Source of the DNA: Clostridiales bacterium
GTDB taxonomy: Bacteria > Bacillota > Clostridia > Saccharofermentanales > Saccharofermentanaceae
Assembly: GCA_017649645.1 (NCBI GenBank)
Contig: JAGCGK010000184.1
Coordinates: forward strand, 1-37,390
Direction of reading: 5' to 3'
Length of the DNA: 37,390 nucleotides
In this document: positions 15,183-22,944 of the stretch, in pieces
Layout of the letters: every line of letters begins with the position of its first letter
Position numbering within the stretch: the stretch's first letter is position 1
Notes under the pieces: model-generated
Told to the model about the DNA's origin: nothing
Seen by the model: only the letters and a program-made list of their open reading frames with translations
The model's database searches: none
Made by a program: the position numbers and the translations under genes

Positions 15183-17432
15183 ATGATGAACAGATTGGTT
15201 AGGGCACTCAGTGTCCTTGTTACGGTAGTGTTTTTATTGTCGATCCCGGTCTGGAAGAACGTTAATGCAGCGGTGGATTTTGATCCGAATACGGACATCA
15301 GATTTGATCTGAGTTTTCTCCACGGCGATGACGGCTCGGAGTGGGCGATCAGAAAAACCTTTGATTCGTATCATGTGGTCGATCTCACGAATTCCACGGG
15401 AGCATATCACGTTAAAGTCTTTATCGATGATCAGGAGGTCTTGGACAGAGAGGTAACATCTGCTTCTTTTGATCTGTTGTCGGTGTTGAGCAGCGGCAAA
15501 GGAGAAGGTGCGACGAAAGCTACGTTGGTCGTAAGGGACTTCTCGGGCGATATCGTGTTCAACAAGCCTGCTGCATCACGTTTCTCGAAAATAGAGGTCA
15601 ACGAGACTACATACAGTTCGCCGGGGTTCAATTCTTCCATGGAAGAAGCGGTTACTTATGCTTCCACTCCGGGACAGACATTCGGGGTTAAGCTTTATAA
15701 TCCGTACTCCATAGACGGAAAGATATCTTACAGTACAACTGACGGATCGATCATCCAGACCGATGCGTACAGATTTAAGATGAGTTTCAATTCCGATCCT
15801 ATGAACGGTGAACCGGAGAAGATCTACTGGACTTTTGAGGATGATCCTTCGGATATCCACATGATCCGGGAGGAAAACGGCGATTACATTTTGGAAATTG
15901 ATATCCCTCTTGGAAAGAGCGTCAATATCTATAATATTCCGACAGGATCCACGTTCTCGCGTGGAACCATTCCGAGAGATGCGCAGATATCATATGCCGA
16001 TCGTCAGTCTTTGGGAGTGTCAGAATACCTGGTCTATACCATCGATCAGGGAACAGGTGTCGATCCGAATTCGTATATGGGATACGCACACGTCATCGAC
16101 AGCGGCTGGGTCGGTAACTGGAACATAGGCGACGGTTTTGAGATGAACATCATGCTTCAAAGGTATATGGCACAGATCATTTTCGAAAAAGATTATGATG
16201 CGAATTCAGCCAACTGTGATCCTGATGCACTTCACCATTTCAAGGTGACTTTGAATGATACGATCGCGGGTGGCACATATGCCAACAGAGATGTTACATG
16301 TACGCTTTATGACGACGTGACCGATACAATCGGAAGCGGCACGGTATCCATGCTTCACACGGACTCAAACGGCGTGGTGGATGTCTATGCCAAGGCAGGC
16401 CAGATCGTAAGGCTCGGACAAGGTGTTCCTGCGGATTATCTCACGAGTAATGGAAAGATTTTTTACTTCAGCAGCAACCAGATGACTAGCAGAGATTTCA
16501 GTAAGCTCAGCACAAGTACTTTTAGCGGTCTCGGTACGCTTCCTTACGGCATCGAATACACTATCGAGGAAGTCTACGACGGTTATACCGCTGACATCAC
16601 GGGTGATGCTGCGGGCATTACGGTCAATTCGGAGATGACAGACTACACGTACATGGGAACCTGGTATGAGGGATATCCGAATGGCGATCAGGATACGATC
16701 GAGGCTCTGGAGTTTTATTTCGAGAACCTGCTTCATATCACAAAGCCTGTTATCACCAACTCGCGTGACGAAGGCTCTCTTACCGTCTCGAAAACGCTCG
16801 TCGGCGAAGACGACGGTCAGGACTACGAGTTCGAGATAACTTTGAAGGATTCCCTCAAGAACTTCCCGACGACATTCGCGACTGTTGATGACAACGGCAA
16901 GCAGGGTCAGATCGATTTTGCCGCTGCCTCCACCGAAGATATAAATGGCGTAACTTACACAACGTACTCTTCCACGCTGACTCTTAAGGCCGGCCAAAAG
17001 ATCACCATCGAAGGCATCCCGGCAGGCGCCGACTACACCGTGACCGAGAGTGCTTCATCTTCTGAAGGTTTCAATGTCGCATATGTTAACGAAAGCGGAA
17101 TGATCATAAAAGGCGACACGGTTGTGACGATCGAGAACACGGAGATCACTCCTACCCCGACTCCGACCGATACGCCTACTCCGACAGTGACTGATACGCC
17201 GACCCCGACGCCGACAGTCACGACCACAACTGATACTCCGGTAAAAACGACGGTCCCGACTCCTACGCCGACTGTAACTCCTACTGCAACACCGACGGCA
17301 ACACCTACTCCGAAGCCGACGGGCAATGTGGTGACCACGGGAGCGCGCGACCCGAAGACGGCAGTGCTCTCGGCGGCGTTCCTTATGGCCGCAGCCGCGT
17401 GCCTGTGTTTGCGGAGAGCCCGCGAAGAATAA
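15183..17432 (+). CDS. Secreted pilin-like surface protein with Pro-Thr linker and C-terminal anchor
   Basis: This 749-residue protein has a Sec signal peptide (MNRLVRALSVLVTVVFLLSIPVW, cut after about residue 30). The middle (about 40-530) is beta-rich and unassigned. Residues about 540-655 (GSLTVSKTLVGEDDGQDYEFEITLKD...YTVTES...VVTIENTE) match the pattern of Spy0128/DUF7601-type pilin domains, in which the Lys of TVSKT and later acidic/Asn residues can form isopeptide bonds. A Thr-Pro-rich linker (about 656-714) leads to NVVTTGARD, a hydrophobic helix (about 725-743) and the RRAREE tail. This is sortase-substrate architecture without a canonical LPxTG. GGGGGGAG precedes the ATG. Confidence 0.85.
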   Translation: MMNRLVRALSVLVTVVFLLSIPVWKNVNAAVDFDPNTDIRFDLSFLHGDDGSEWAIRKTFDSYHVVDLTNSTGAYHVKVFIDDQEVLDREVTSASFDLLSVLSSGKGEGATKATLVVRDFSGDIVFNKPAASRFSKIEVNETTYSSPGFNSSMEEAVTYASTPGQTFGVKLYNPYSIDGKISYSTTDGSIIQTDAYRFKMSFNSDPMNGEPEKIYWTFEDDPSDIHMIREENGDYILEIDIPLGKSVNIYNIPTGSTFSRGTIPRDAQISYADRQSLGVSEYLVYTIDQGTGVDPNSYMGYAHVIDSGWVGNWNIGDGFEMNIMLQRYMAQIIFEKDYDANSANCDPDALHHFKVTLNDTIAGGTYANRDVTCTLYDDVTDTIGSGTVSMLHTDSNGVVDVYAKAGQIVRLGQGVPADYLTSNGKIFYFSSNQMTSRDFSKLSTSTFSGLGTLPYGIEYTIEEVYDGYTADITGDAAGITVNSEMTDYTYMGTWYEGYPNGDQDTIEALEFYFENLLHITKPVITNSRDEGSLTVSKTLVGEDDGQDYEFEITLKDSLKNFPTTFATVDDNGKQGQIDFAAASTEDINGVTYTTYSSTLTLKAGQKITIEGIPAGADYTVTESASSSEGFNVAYVNESGMIIKGDTVVTIENTEITPTPTPTDTPTPTVTDTPTPTPTVTTTTDTPVKTTVPTPTPTVTPTATPTATPTPKPTGNVVTTGARDPKTAVLSAAFLMAAAACLCLRRAREE

Positions 17433-17441
17433 CTGATGACT

Positions 17442-17471
17442 AAGAGCGTTCCTTTGGCGGACGCTCTTTTT
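17442..17471 (+). terminator. Rho-independent terminator
   Basis: AGAGCGT (17443-17449) pairs with ACGCTCT (17461-17467), followed by TTTT. Confidence 0.82.
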
Positions 17472-17475
17472 CGTA

Positions 17476-17481
17476 TATAAT
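17476..17481 (+). promoter_or_regulatory. -10 box for the acetyltransferase at 17520
   Basis: TATAAT lies 38 bases before the ATG and overlaps the end of the preceding terminator region. Confidence 0.5.
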
Positions 17482-17519
17482 GGGAATAATTATTATTCTC
17501 GAAAAAGATGAAGTGAGCT

Positions 17520-18281
17520 ATGATATTTGAACTCGAAGATACAACAAAAGCGGCGCCGTTATTTGACGGCTGGGAAGAGACACTGATCTATTCGTGCCTC
17601 CAAAAAGTCATGGGCAAGGTCTTCGTTACTGACGTCGACGAACCTAAGTCGGCGGTAGCTTTTGTGGGCTGCTTCGCGCTTCTGGCGGGCGAACCATCGG
17701 AGGAGCTGGTAAGAGGCAAACCCGACGGATTTGTGATCATGATCCCGCAAAATGACGCCTGGTCTTCTCTTATCGAAAAATGTTACCCGGATGCGATAAA
17801 GCGCACTCGCTACGCGATCAGAAAAGATACGCGTTTTGACAGGGAGTTTTTGGAAAAAACAGTCGCCGGGATCCCGGACGGATATGAGCTTAGAGATATC
17901 GATTCCGAGATCTACGATATGTGCATGACTGATCCCGTGACGGCGAGCTTTGTGTGTGTTTTCGAGAGTAAGGAAAAGTATCTTGAAGACGGGCGCGGGA
18001 TGGTGATCATGAAGGACGGAAAGATCGTGTCGGGCGCGTCGTCTTATACCCGCTACAAGGAGGGCATCGAGATAGAGGTCGATACAAACGAGGACGAGCG
18101 GGTGAAGGGCCTTGCGACGATCGTTTGCGCGGCGCTGATCCTAAGGTGCCTGAACGAGGGATTGTACCCGAGCTGGGATGCGCATAATATGATCTCGGTG
18201 CATCTGGCACAGAAGCTGGGGTACGAGTTCTCGCACGAGTATACGGCGTATGAGGTAAGTTCGGAAAAAAGGACGCATTGA
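17520..18281 (+). CDS. GNAT_acetyltran-type N-acetyltransferase
   Basis: This 253-residue protein has the two-part layout of the PF12746-like group. A divergent N-terminal half (about 1-120) precedes a C-terminal GNAT domain (about 125-245) with IEIEVDTNEDERVKGLATIVCAALILRCL as the acetyl-CoA binding stretch and WDAHNMISVHLAQKLGYEFSHEYTAY at the end. Some members of this group acetylate antibiotics, but the substrate cannot be assigned. The start follows AAGATGAAGTGAGCT, a weak ribosome site. A nucleosidase gene follows 50 bases later and may be on the same transcript. Confidence 0.82.
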   Translation: MIFELEDTTKAAPLFDGWEETLIYSCLQKVMGKVFVTDVDEPKSAVAFVGCFALLAGEPSEELVRGKPDGFVIMIPQNDAWSSLIEKCYPDAIKRTRYAIRKDTRFDREFLEKTVAGIPDGYELRDIDSEIYDMCMTDPVTASFVCVFESKEKYLEDGRGMVIMKDGKIVSGASSYTRYKEGIEIEVDTNEDERVKGLATIVCAALILRCLNEGLYPSWDAHNMISVHLAQKLGYEFSHEYTAYEVSSEKRTH

Positions 18282-18331
18282 GAAAACAGATCATTGCGTT
18301 AGAATTGATAAAAAACAGAAGGAAGAAGACC

Positions 18332-19018
18332 ATGAAAATCGGAATTATCTGCGCGGGCGACGAAGAAGTCGAGCCGATCTTGAAGGAAATGGAGATCACC
18401 GGGACCACCGAGAAAGCGATGCTCAAGATCCACGAAGGGACGCTCTGGGGAATCGACACTGTCGCGCTTTTTTGCGGGGCCTGCCGAAGCAACGCCGCGC
18501 TGGCAACGCAGCTTGTGATCGACCTTTATGACGTCGACAGGATCATCAACGTCGGTGCCGGCGGCGGAATGGATCCCGTTGTCCGCATCCTCGATACGGT
18601 CATCGCCGAGGAGTGCATCTACTGCGATATCCAGGAGCGCGTCCTCACGGGCTATCATCCGTGGATGGGATCAGACTGGTTCAAATCTGACCCCGATCTT
18701 CTTTTGGCCGCTCGAAAAGCCGCGCAGAAGATCTCGTCCAAGTATAAGATCCACTTCGGCAAGATCGCAACCAGCGAGAAGTTCATTATCGATGAAGGCA
18801 GAAAAGAGATCATGGAAAAGTTCAGCCCTCTTTCCGTTGACATGGAGACCGCTGCTATCGCGCATGTCTGCTACGTTAACAAAGTCCCGTTCCTCGCCAT
18901 CAGGACTATCACGGATACCGAGGAATATAGCGGCGACGACAACTACAACGGCAACCTTGAAGAGGCGACATACATCGGAAGAGATATAACAAAAGCTCTT
19001 TTCGAAGAGCTAAGGTAA
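18332..19018 (+). CDS. mtnN: 5'-methylthioadenosine/S-adenosylhomocysteine nucleosidase
   Basis: This 228-residue enzyme cleaves the N-glycosidic bond of methylthioadenosine and S-adenosylhomocysteine in methionine salvage and methyl-cycle detoxification. The catalytic residues line up with the E. coli enzyme: Glu12 (GDEEVEPIL), Glu172 in SVDMETAAIAH, and Asp195 in IRTITDTEEY (E. coli Glu12, Glu174, Asp197). VGAGGGMDP is the nucleoside-phosphorylase-fold glycine loop. The ATG at 18332 follows AAGGAAG and matches the family start; an upstream extension overlapping the previous gene is unlikely. A ProC-like gene follows 13 bases after the stop. Confidence 0.9.
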   Translation: MKIGIICAGDEEVEPILKEMEITGTTEKAMLKIHEGTLWGIDTVALFCGACRSNAALATQLVIDLYDVDRIINVGAGGGMDPVVRILDTVIAEECIYCDIQERVLTGYHPWMGSDWFKSDPDLLLAARKAAQKISSKYKIHFGKIATSEKFIIDEGRKEIMEKFSPLSVDMETAAIAHVCYVNKVPFLAIRTITDTEEYSGDDNYNGNLEEATYIGRDITKALFEELR

Positions 19019-19031
19019 GGCAGGAGAAAAC

Positions 19032-19835
19032 ATGAAAGTAGGAATAATCGGTTACGGCAGCATGGGCAAGATGCTGCTGTGGAATTTTGCTAAGGAAGGC
19101 AAGATCAGCAAAGATGATCTTTATGTCTCCAACAGAACAACAGAAAAACTTAAGGATGCGTCTGAGATCGCTCAGATCGCCGACAGCTGCGCTTTGGCAT
19201 CTGTGTGTGACATCACGTTCATCTGCGTCCGCCCCGTCGATCTGAAGGCGGTTTTGGAGCAGATCAAGGACCATGTCAAAAACGATGCGCTTGTCGTGTC
19301 CTTAAACGGCAGCATCACCTTCGAGATGATCCACAAGATCCTCGATCATAAGACCGCCAAAGTGATCCCGAGCCTCACCGCTGAGATCAAAAGATCACAG
19401 ACCCTGGTCTGCTACGATTCCAAAGTCGGGCAGGCAGATAAGGATGCTCTTACCGCGCTTCTTAAAAACGCCGGCGACGTGATCGAACTTCCTGAAGAAG
19501 AGATGGGTATGGGTTCCGAACTCGTAAGCTGCATGCCGGGCTTCATCGCATCGATCTTTGATGTCATCTGCAATTCCGCTGAGGGCCACACGTCGATCCC
19601 CAAAGATCAGATCGTGCAGATGGTCTTAAGAACGATGAGCGCAACAGGAGACCTCATGCTCCAGAAAGGTCTGAGTTTTGAGCAGGTCGTAGGCAGAGTC
19701 GCGACCAAAGGCGGCATTACGGAAGAGGGCACAAAAGTAGTATACGAGGGTTTCCCTCAGACGGCTGATCTCCTTTTCGAAAAGACACTTGAGAAAAGAC
19801 GCCTGACATCCCAACGAGCAAAGGATAATTTCTGA
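19032..19835 (+). CDS. Pyrroline-5-carboxylate reductase-like protein
   Basis: This 267-residue protein starts with a Rossmann NADP-binding motif (VGIIGYGSMGKML). It retains the order of the ProC family, including FICVRPVDLKAVLEQI, SLNGSITFEMI and VIPSLTAEIKRS. In the C-terminal domain the usual SGSGPAY segment reads SCMPGFIASI and the SPGGTT segment reads ATKGGITEEGT, so the substrate site has diverged. It may be a true proline biosynthesis enzyme or a ComER-like paralogue. It sits in a compact run with the nucleosidase before it and a double GNAT protein one base after its stop. Confidence 0.8.
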   Translation: MKVGIIGYGSMGKMLLWNFAKEGKISKDDLYVSNRTTEKLKDASEIAQIADSCALASVCDITFICVRPVDLKAVLEQIKDHVKNDALVVSLNGSITFEMIHKILDHKTAKVIPSLTAEIKRSQTLVCYDSKVGQADKDALTALLKNAGDVIELPEEEMGMGSELVSCMPGFIASIFDVICNSAEGHTSIPKDQIVQMVLRTMSATGDLMLQKGLSFEQVVGRVATKGGITEEGTKVVYEGFPQTADLLFEKTLEKRRLTSQRAKDNF

Positions 19836-19836
19836 T

Positions 19837-20940
19837 ATGAATACGATTGGAACAAGAATGATCGAGACCAAAAGACTCGTCCTCCGAAGATTCAAGATCG
19901 ACGACGCTGACGACATGTACGGCAACTGGACTTCCGACGATGAGGTCACGAAGTTCATGCCATGGCCGACCCACGAGAGTGCCGATTTCACAAGGCAGCT
20001 TCTGACCGAGTGGGTCTCCTATTACGACGACGGCGGAACCTATAACTGGGGCATTACCATGAAGGGTGACGACCGCGTTATCGGCAACATCGCAGTCGTC
20101 AGCAAGAACGAGAAGATCCGCTCCTTCGAGATCGGTTACTGCCTCAGCCGAAAGCACTGGGGAAAAGGCATTATGCCGGAAGCTTTGAAGGCGGTCATCC
20201 TTTATCTTTTTGACGGCGAAAAAGACCTTAACCAAATCACCGCGACACATGACACCAGAAACGAGAAATCCGGTCGCGTCATGCAAAAAGCAGGCATGCA
20301 TTTTGAGGGAGTCATCCGCGAGTCAAAAATGAATGCTAAGGGTCTGCATGACACTGCTTTTTACTCTGTCATAAGAAGCGATCTTGTGACTCGAAAACAG
20401 TACGAAGATCTGTTCATGGAGATGCACCCAAACTTTTTCGAGAGGGAATATGTTCGAAATACCGAGGAAGGAAAAATCGCGTCCGAGATGATCCTGAGAC
20501 TTCAGGAATTTGACCCTTCAAAGTACGTGAAAGCTCTTTCTGATGTAGAGTTCGGATTTTATGACGGACCTTTGGATGAGCTTCACGAAGCGGTTAGAAA
20601 AGTTAATCCGAACTGGGTCAAGAACTTCACGGAAGACATGAGGTTTTACTGCGCTCTCGTGGACGGAAAGATCGCAAGTTTTTGCATCATCGATGACTTC
20701 GGTACACATGAAGTCAACGGCATGACGTGGAAGATCGCGGGTCCCGGCTGTGTCGGAACTGTTCCGGAGTATCGTGACCGCGGCCTGGGACTTACCATGA
20801 TAAGTCATGTGACTAAGATCCTTCGTGATGAATTCTATGACTACAGTTACATCTTCTACACCTATGTTGACAAGTGGTACGAAAAGCTCGGTTATACAAC
20901 AATTTTGAAGTGGGATAAACACGGATTTGTCGACTTTTGA
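19837..20940 (+). CDS. Double-GNAT fusion acetyltransferase
   Basis: This 367-residue protein is two acetyltransferase domains in one chain. The N-terminal part (about 1-180) is RimJ/RimL-like: ETKRLVLRRFKIDDADDMY, then FEIGYCLSRKHWGKGIMPEAL as the acetyl-CoA motif and NEKSGRVMQKAGMHFEGV. The C-terminal part (about 195-367) is a second GNAT domain with GTVPEYRDRGLGLTMISHV as its acetyl-CoA motif and VDKWYEKLGY at the end. Both motifs look intact, so it may have two activities or one regulatory half. The start is one base after the ProC-like stop, implying translational coupling. Confidence 0.85.
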   Translation: MNTIGTRMIETKRLVLRRFKIDDADDMYGNWTSDDEVTKFMPWPTHESADFTRQLLTEWVSYYDDGGTYNWGITMKGDDRVIGNIAVVSKNEKIRSFEIGYCLSRKHWGKGIMPEALKAVILYLFDGEKDLNQITATHDTRNEKSGRVMQKAGMHFEGVIRESKMNAKGLHDTAFYSVIRSDLVTRKQYEDLFMEMHPNFFEREYVRNTEEGKIASEMILRLQEFDPSKYVKALSDVEFGFYDGPLDELHEAVRKVNPNWVKNFTEDMRFYCALVDGKIASFCIIDDFGTHEVNGMTWKIAGPGCVGTVPEYRDRGLGLTMISHVTKILRDEFYDYSYIFYTYVDKWYEKLGYTTILKWDKHGFVDF

Positions 20941-20967
20941 TGAGGATGTAGAATCGTGATATTTCTA

Positions 20968-20976
20968 TGGTAGAAT
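20968..20976 (+). promoter_or_regulatory. Extended -10 promoter for the small membrane protein gene
   Basis: TGGTAGAAT lies 44 bases before the ATG at 21020. Confidence 0.5.
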
Positions 20977-21019
20977 ACCTGCAAGGGAAAGCAGTTTATG
21001 GAAGCAGGAGATATATATT

Positions 21020-21385
21020 ATGGCAGTGATCCACTTTAAGACTTTGAACTCGAATCTTCAGGAGTCGATCCGACTCGCCAAGATGCCTGAGAAGAATGTA
21101 ATAGATGTCAGCAAGCAGTTAAAAGCCGACAACAAAAAGAACTTCAAGATCTTCAACATCGTTATGGGTGCCGTTGCTCTTCTGTTTGGCGGAAATCTTG
21201 CGTATCTTATGATAATCAAGTCAGAATTTCGTGAAGCAATGCTTCAGTGGATCCTCGGCTTTGTAGCGATCATTGCGATCATCTATTTCGGCTCGTATCT
21301 ATGTGTTTGCGGCATCATCAAAATCCAGTTCAACGGTGCGTTGAAAGAAGGATATCCTGATCTTTACAAAGAGCACAAGATCTGA
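21020..21385 (+). CDS. Small two-helix membrane protein
   Basis: This 121-residue protein has an N-terminal soluble region (about 1-45) and two hydrophobic helices (about 47-68, FNIVMGAVALLFGGNLAYLMII; about 76-100, WILGFVAIIAIIYFGSYLCVCGI). It ends in a short charged tail. I recognise no family. AGCAGGAGAT precedes the ATG. The gene is convergent with the minus-strand nuclease-like gene, two bases apart, with no terminator visible between them. Confidence 0.75.
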   Translation: MAVIHFKTLNSNLQESIRLAKMPEKNVIDVSKQLKADNKKNFKIFNIVMGAVALLFGGNLAYLMIIKSEFREAMLQWILGFVAIIAIIYFGSYLCVCGIIKIQFNGALKEGYPDLYKEHKI

Positions 21386-21387
21386 TC

Positions 21388-22431
21388 TTATTGAAGACCT
21401 GAAATGCCCGATTCAGTGATCGTTGTAACCAGCGCATCATGATCCGATAGATCCATGTTTTTGATCGAAGGTGAATAGATAGATGTCCTTATGAGATCTG
21501 TCTGATCTGCAAATCTGTTTACAAAAGAGTAATCCAGAATATTTTGAATTCCGGTAGGTCTGGTCATAACCTCTATGGTCTTAGTGTCTCTCAGTAAAGC
21601 ATTGAGTTTCATGAGTCTGTCTTCAAAAGGTCCGCCTATAAACGAATTTAAGTCTCCGACCAGGAAGAATTTCTTTGCCCTGCCTGAATAATACTGAGAG
21701 ATATCCATGATATCCTTCCACATCGTTTCTGCTATATTTATTCGATCGTTCTGGTTGTTGAAGATCTGAGGTATCCAAGCATTAAGGATCACATAATCAT
21801 CAGTATCAACCAGGTTGTATCTGAGTCTGAATCCTTGGTGATCATCCTTAAGGTGCATGGACTTGATGTTTGCAACATGCTTTCCTTTCAGCATGATACA
21901 CATACAGTTGTTGTAGTCTTCATTATGCTTATAAGCTACCGGGAAAACCGGTTCATAATAGTTACCAAGAGTTTGCAGTAAAGCGTTAAGACAGACATCA
22001 TTTTCTCCTGCTTTAAATTCCTGCAGGAACAATATGTCAGGCAGCACATTAGCTACCTCCTTTGCAATATCTTTAAGACGCTGTGCAAGTTCTGCGTTTG
22101 ATGATTTATAACCCTTTACATTCAAGCTCATACATACCTTTTCTTTTGAATCCTTATAGACCTGTAATAAGACACATACCAGCATCGAATATGGAACAAA
22201 AATACCATACTTACTTTTGATTTCTTTCTTAAGTTCCCTAAGGAATTCAACACATTCAAGATCGACCTTAGCACCAACTTTTTTACCGTAATTAATACTC
22301 TTGTCTTTTACCAGTCTTGGCCAGAATAAATCCTTGACTTTACGGTCTTTTCTTACAGCCTTTAGAAGCCTGTTTACCGTAAGCGGTGCACATTTTTCTC
22401 TTGCGGAAAGTCTGATGCTTATGGTGACCAT
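21388..22431 (-). CDS. Endonuclease/exonuclease/phosphatase-family protein with extra N-terminal domain
   Basis: Residues about 100-340 of this 347-residue protein match the DNase I-like EEP fold: SLNVKGY (Asn104), LFLQEF (Glu138), LVGDLNSF (Asp260, Asn262) and LSDHDAL (Asp330, His331), the metal-binding and catalytic set. Residues about 1-98 are a basic, mostly helical domain that I do not recognise and that is not part of the usual fold. I chose the ATG at 22431 because GGAGGAA lies 3-4 bases ahead of it on the minus strand; a start at 22452 would overlap that site. The substrate could be DNA, RNA or a phosphoester. The promoter region contains repeated TTGTCGACAA elements. Confidence 0.83.
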   Translation of the reverse strand: MVTISIRLSAREKCAPLTVNRLLKAVRKDRKVKDLFWPRLVKDKSINYGKKVGAKVDLECVEFLRELKKEIKSKYGIFVPYSMLVCVLLQVYKDSKEKVCMSLNVKGYKSSNAELAQRLKDIAKEVANVLPDILFLQEFKAGENDVCLNALLQTLGNYYEPVFPVAYKHNEDYNNCMCIMLKGKHVANIKSMHLKDDHQGFRLRYNLVDTDDYVILNAWIPQIFNNQNDRINIAETMWKDIMDISQYYSGRAKKFFLVGDLNSFIGGPFEDRLMKLNALLRDTKTIEVMTRPTGIQNILDYSFVNRFADQTDLIRTSIYSPSIKNMDLSDHDALVTTITESGISGLQ

Positions 22432-22478
22432 GGGTTCCTCCTTTTTCCACATATTAGCAGGTTTGAAATCTTATATAA

Positions 22479-22507
22479 TCGACAAATTTACGTAATTGTC
22501 GACAATT
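22479..22507 (-). promoter_or_regulatory. Candidate operator: repeated TCGACAA/TTGTCGA elements
   Basis: A perfect 14-bp palindrome AATTGTCGACAATT occupies 22494-22507, and a further TCGACAA half lies at 22479-22485 facing it. The block is about 50 bases upstream of the nuclease-like gene on the minus strand, next to an AT-rich TTATATAAT segment that could be the promoter. It is distinct from the TCCAACC array that begins 40 bases further right. Confidence 0.45.
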
Positions 22508-22547
22508 GGTACGAAGACCCTTCTGAAACACACTTTTTTAAGCATCT

Positions 22548-22817
22548 TTCCAACCTTAGGAGACAATTAAAATTTCCGTAAAAATCTTTTCCAACCTTAA
22601 GTTATTTATTGAGTAGAAAAAGGATGATCCGGTACTGTTTCAGATGAGGAAAAATGAGAAAAACAAGTATAAATCCAACCTTAAGTTTTTTATGTAGATC
22701 GGAGGCATCTTTTATTCGCTTCCTAAGGTTGGAAAAACAAAAATAAAAAACAGAAAAGTAAACCTAAGGTTGGAAAAAGTTTTGTGCTGAATCGAAGAAC
22801 AGGACTTAAGGTTGGAA
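22548..22817. repeat. Phased array 3 of the TCCAACCTTAAGTT near-palindrome (6 copies)
   Basis: Cores start at 22549 (+), 22590 (+), 22674 (+), 22727 (-), 22768 (-) and 22810 (-). The orientation is symmetric (+++ then ---). Dyad centres (22557.5, 22598.5, 22682.5, 22724.5, 22765.5, 22807.5) are 41, 84, 42, 41 and 42 apart, all near multiples of 42. The array sits between the divergent nuclease-like and HTH-PurM genes. Its last copy covers the -35 region of the HTH-PurM promoter. Confidence 0.9.
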
Positions 22818-22821
22818 ATCG

Positions 22822-22830
22822 TGATACAAT
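22822..22830 (+). promoter_or_regulatory. Extended -10 promoter for the HTH-PurM gene
   Basis: TGATACAAT follows directly after the last copy of array 3. The predicted transcription start is near 22837, about 108 bases before the start codon. Confidence 0.55.
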
Positions 22831-22844
22831 GCACTTGAGACATA

Positions 22845-22859
22845 TCAACCGCTGGTTGA
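22845..22859 (+). promoter_or_regulatory. Candidate operator or hairpin in the HTH-PurM leader
   Basis: TCAACC (22845-22850) and GGTTGA (22854-22859) form a perfect inverted repeat around GCT. The repeat lies just downstream of the predicted transcription start, a typical place for autorepression by an XRE-type regulator. Confidence 0.4.
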
Positions 22860-22944
22860 ATTTATGCTTGGGATTCGATTAAGGAGTTATTGCTCTTTTT
22901 CTGAACCGGGGGATAACATAAAAGAAAAACGGAGGTTTCGTGAG

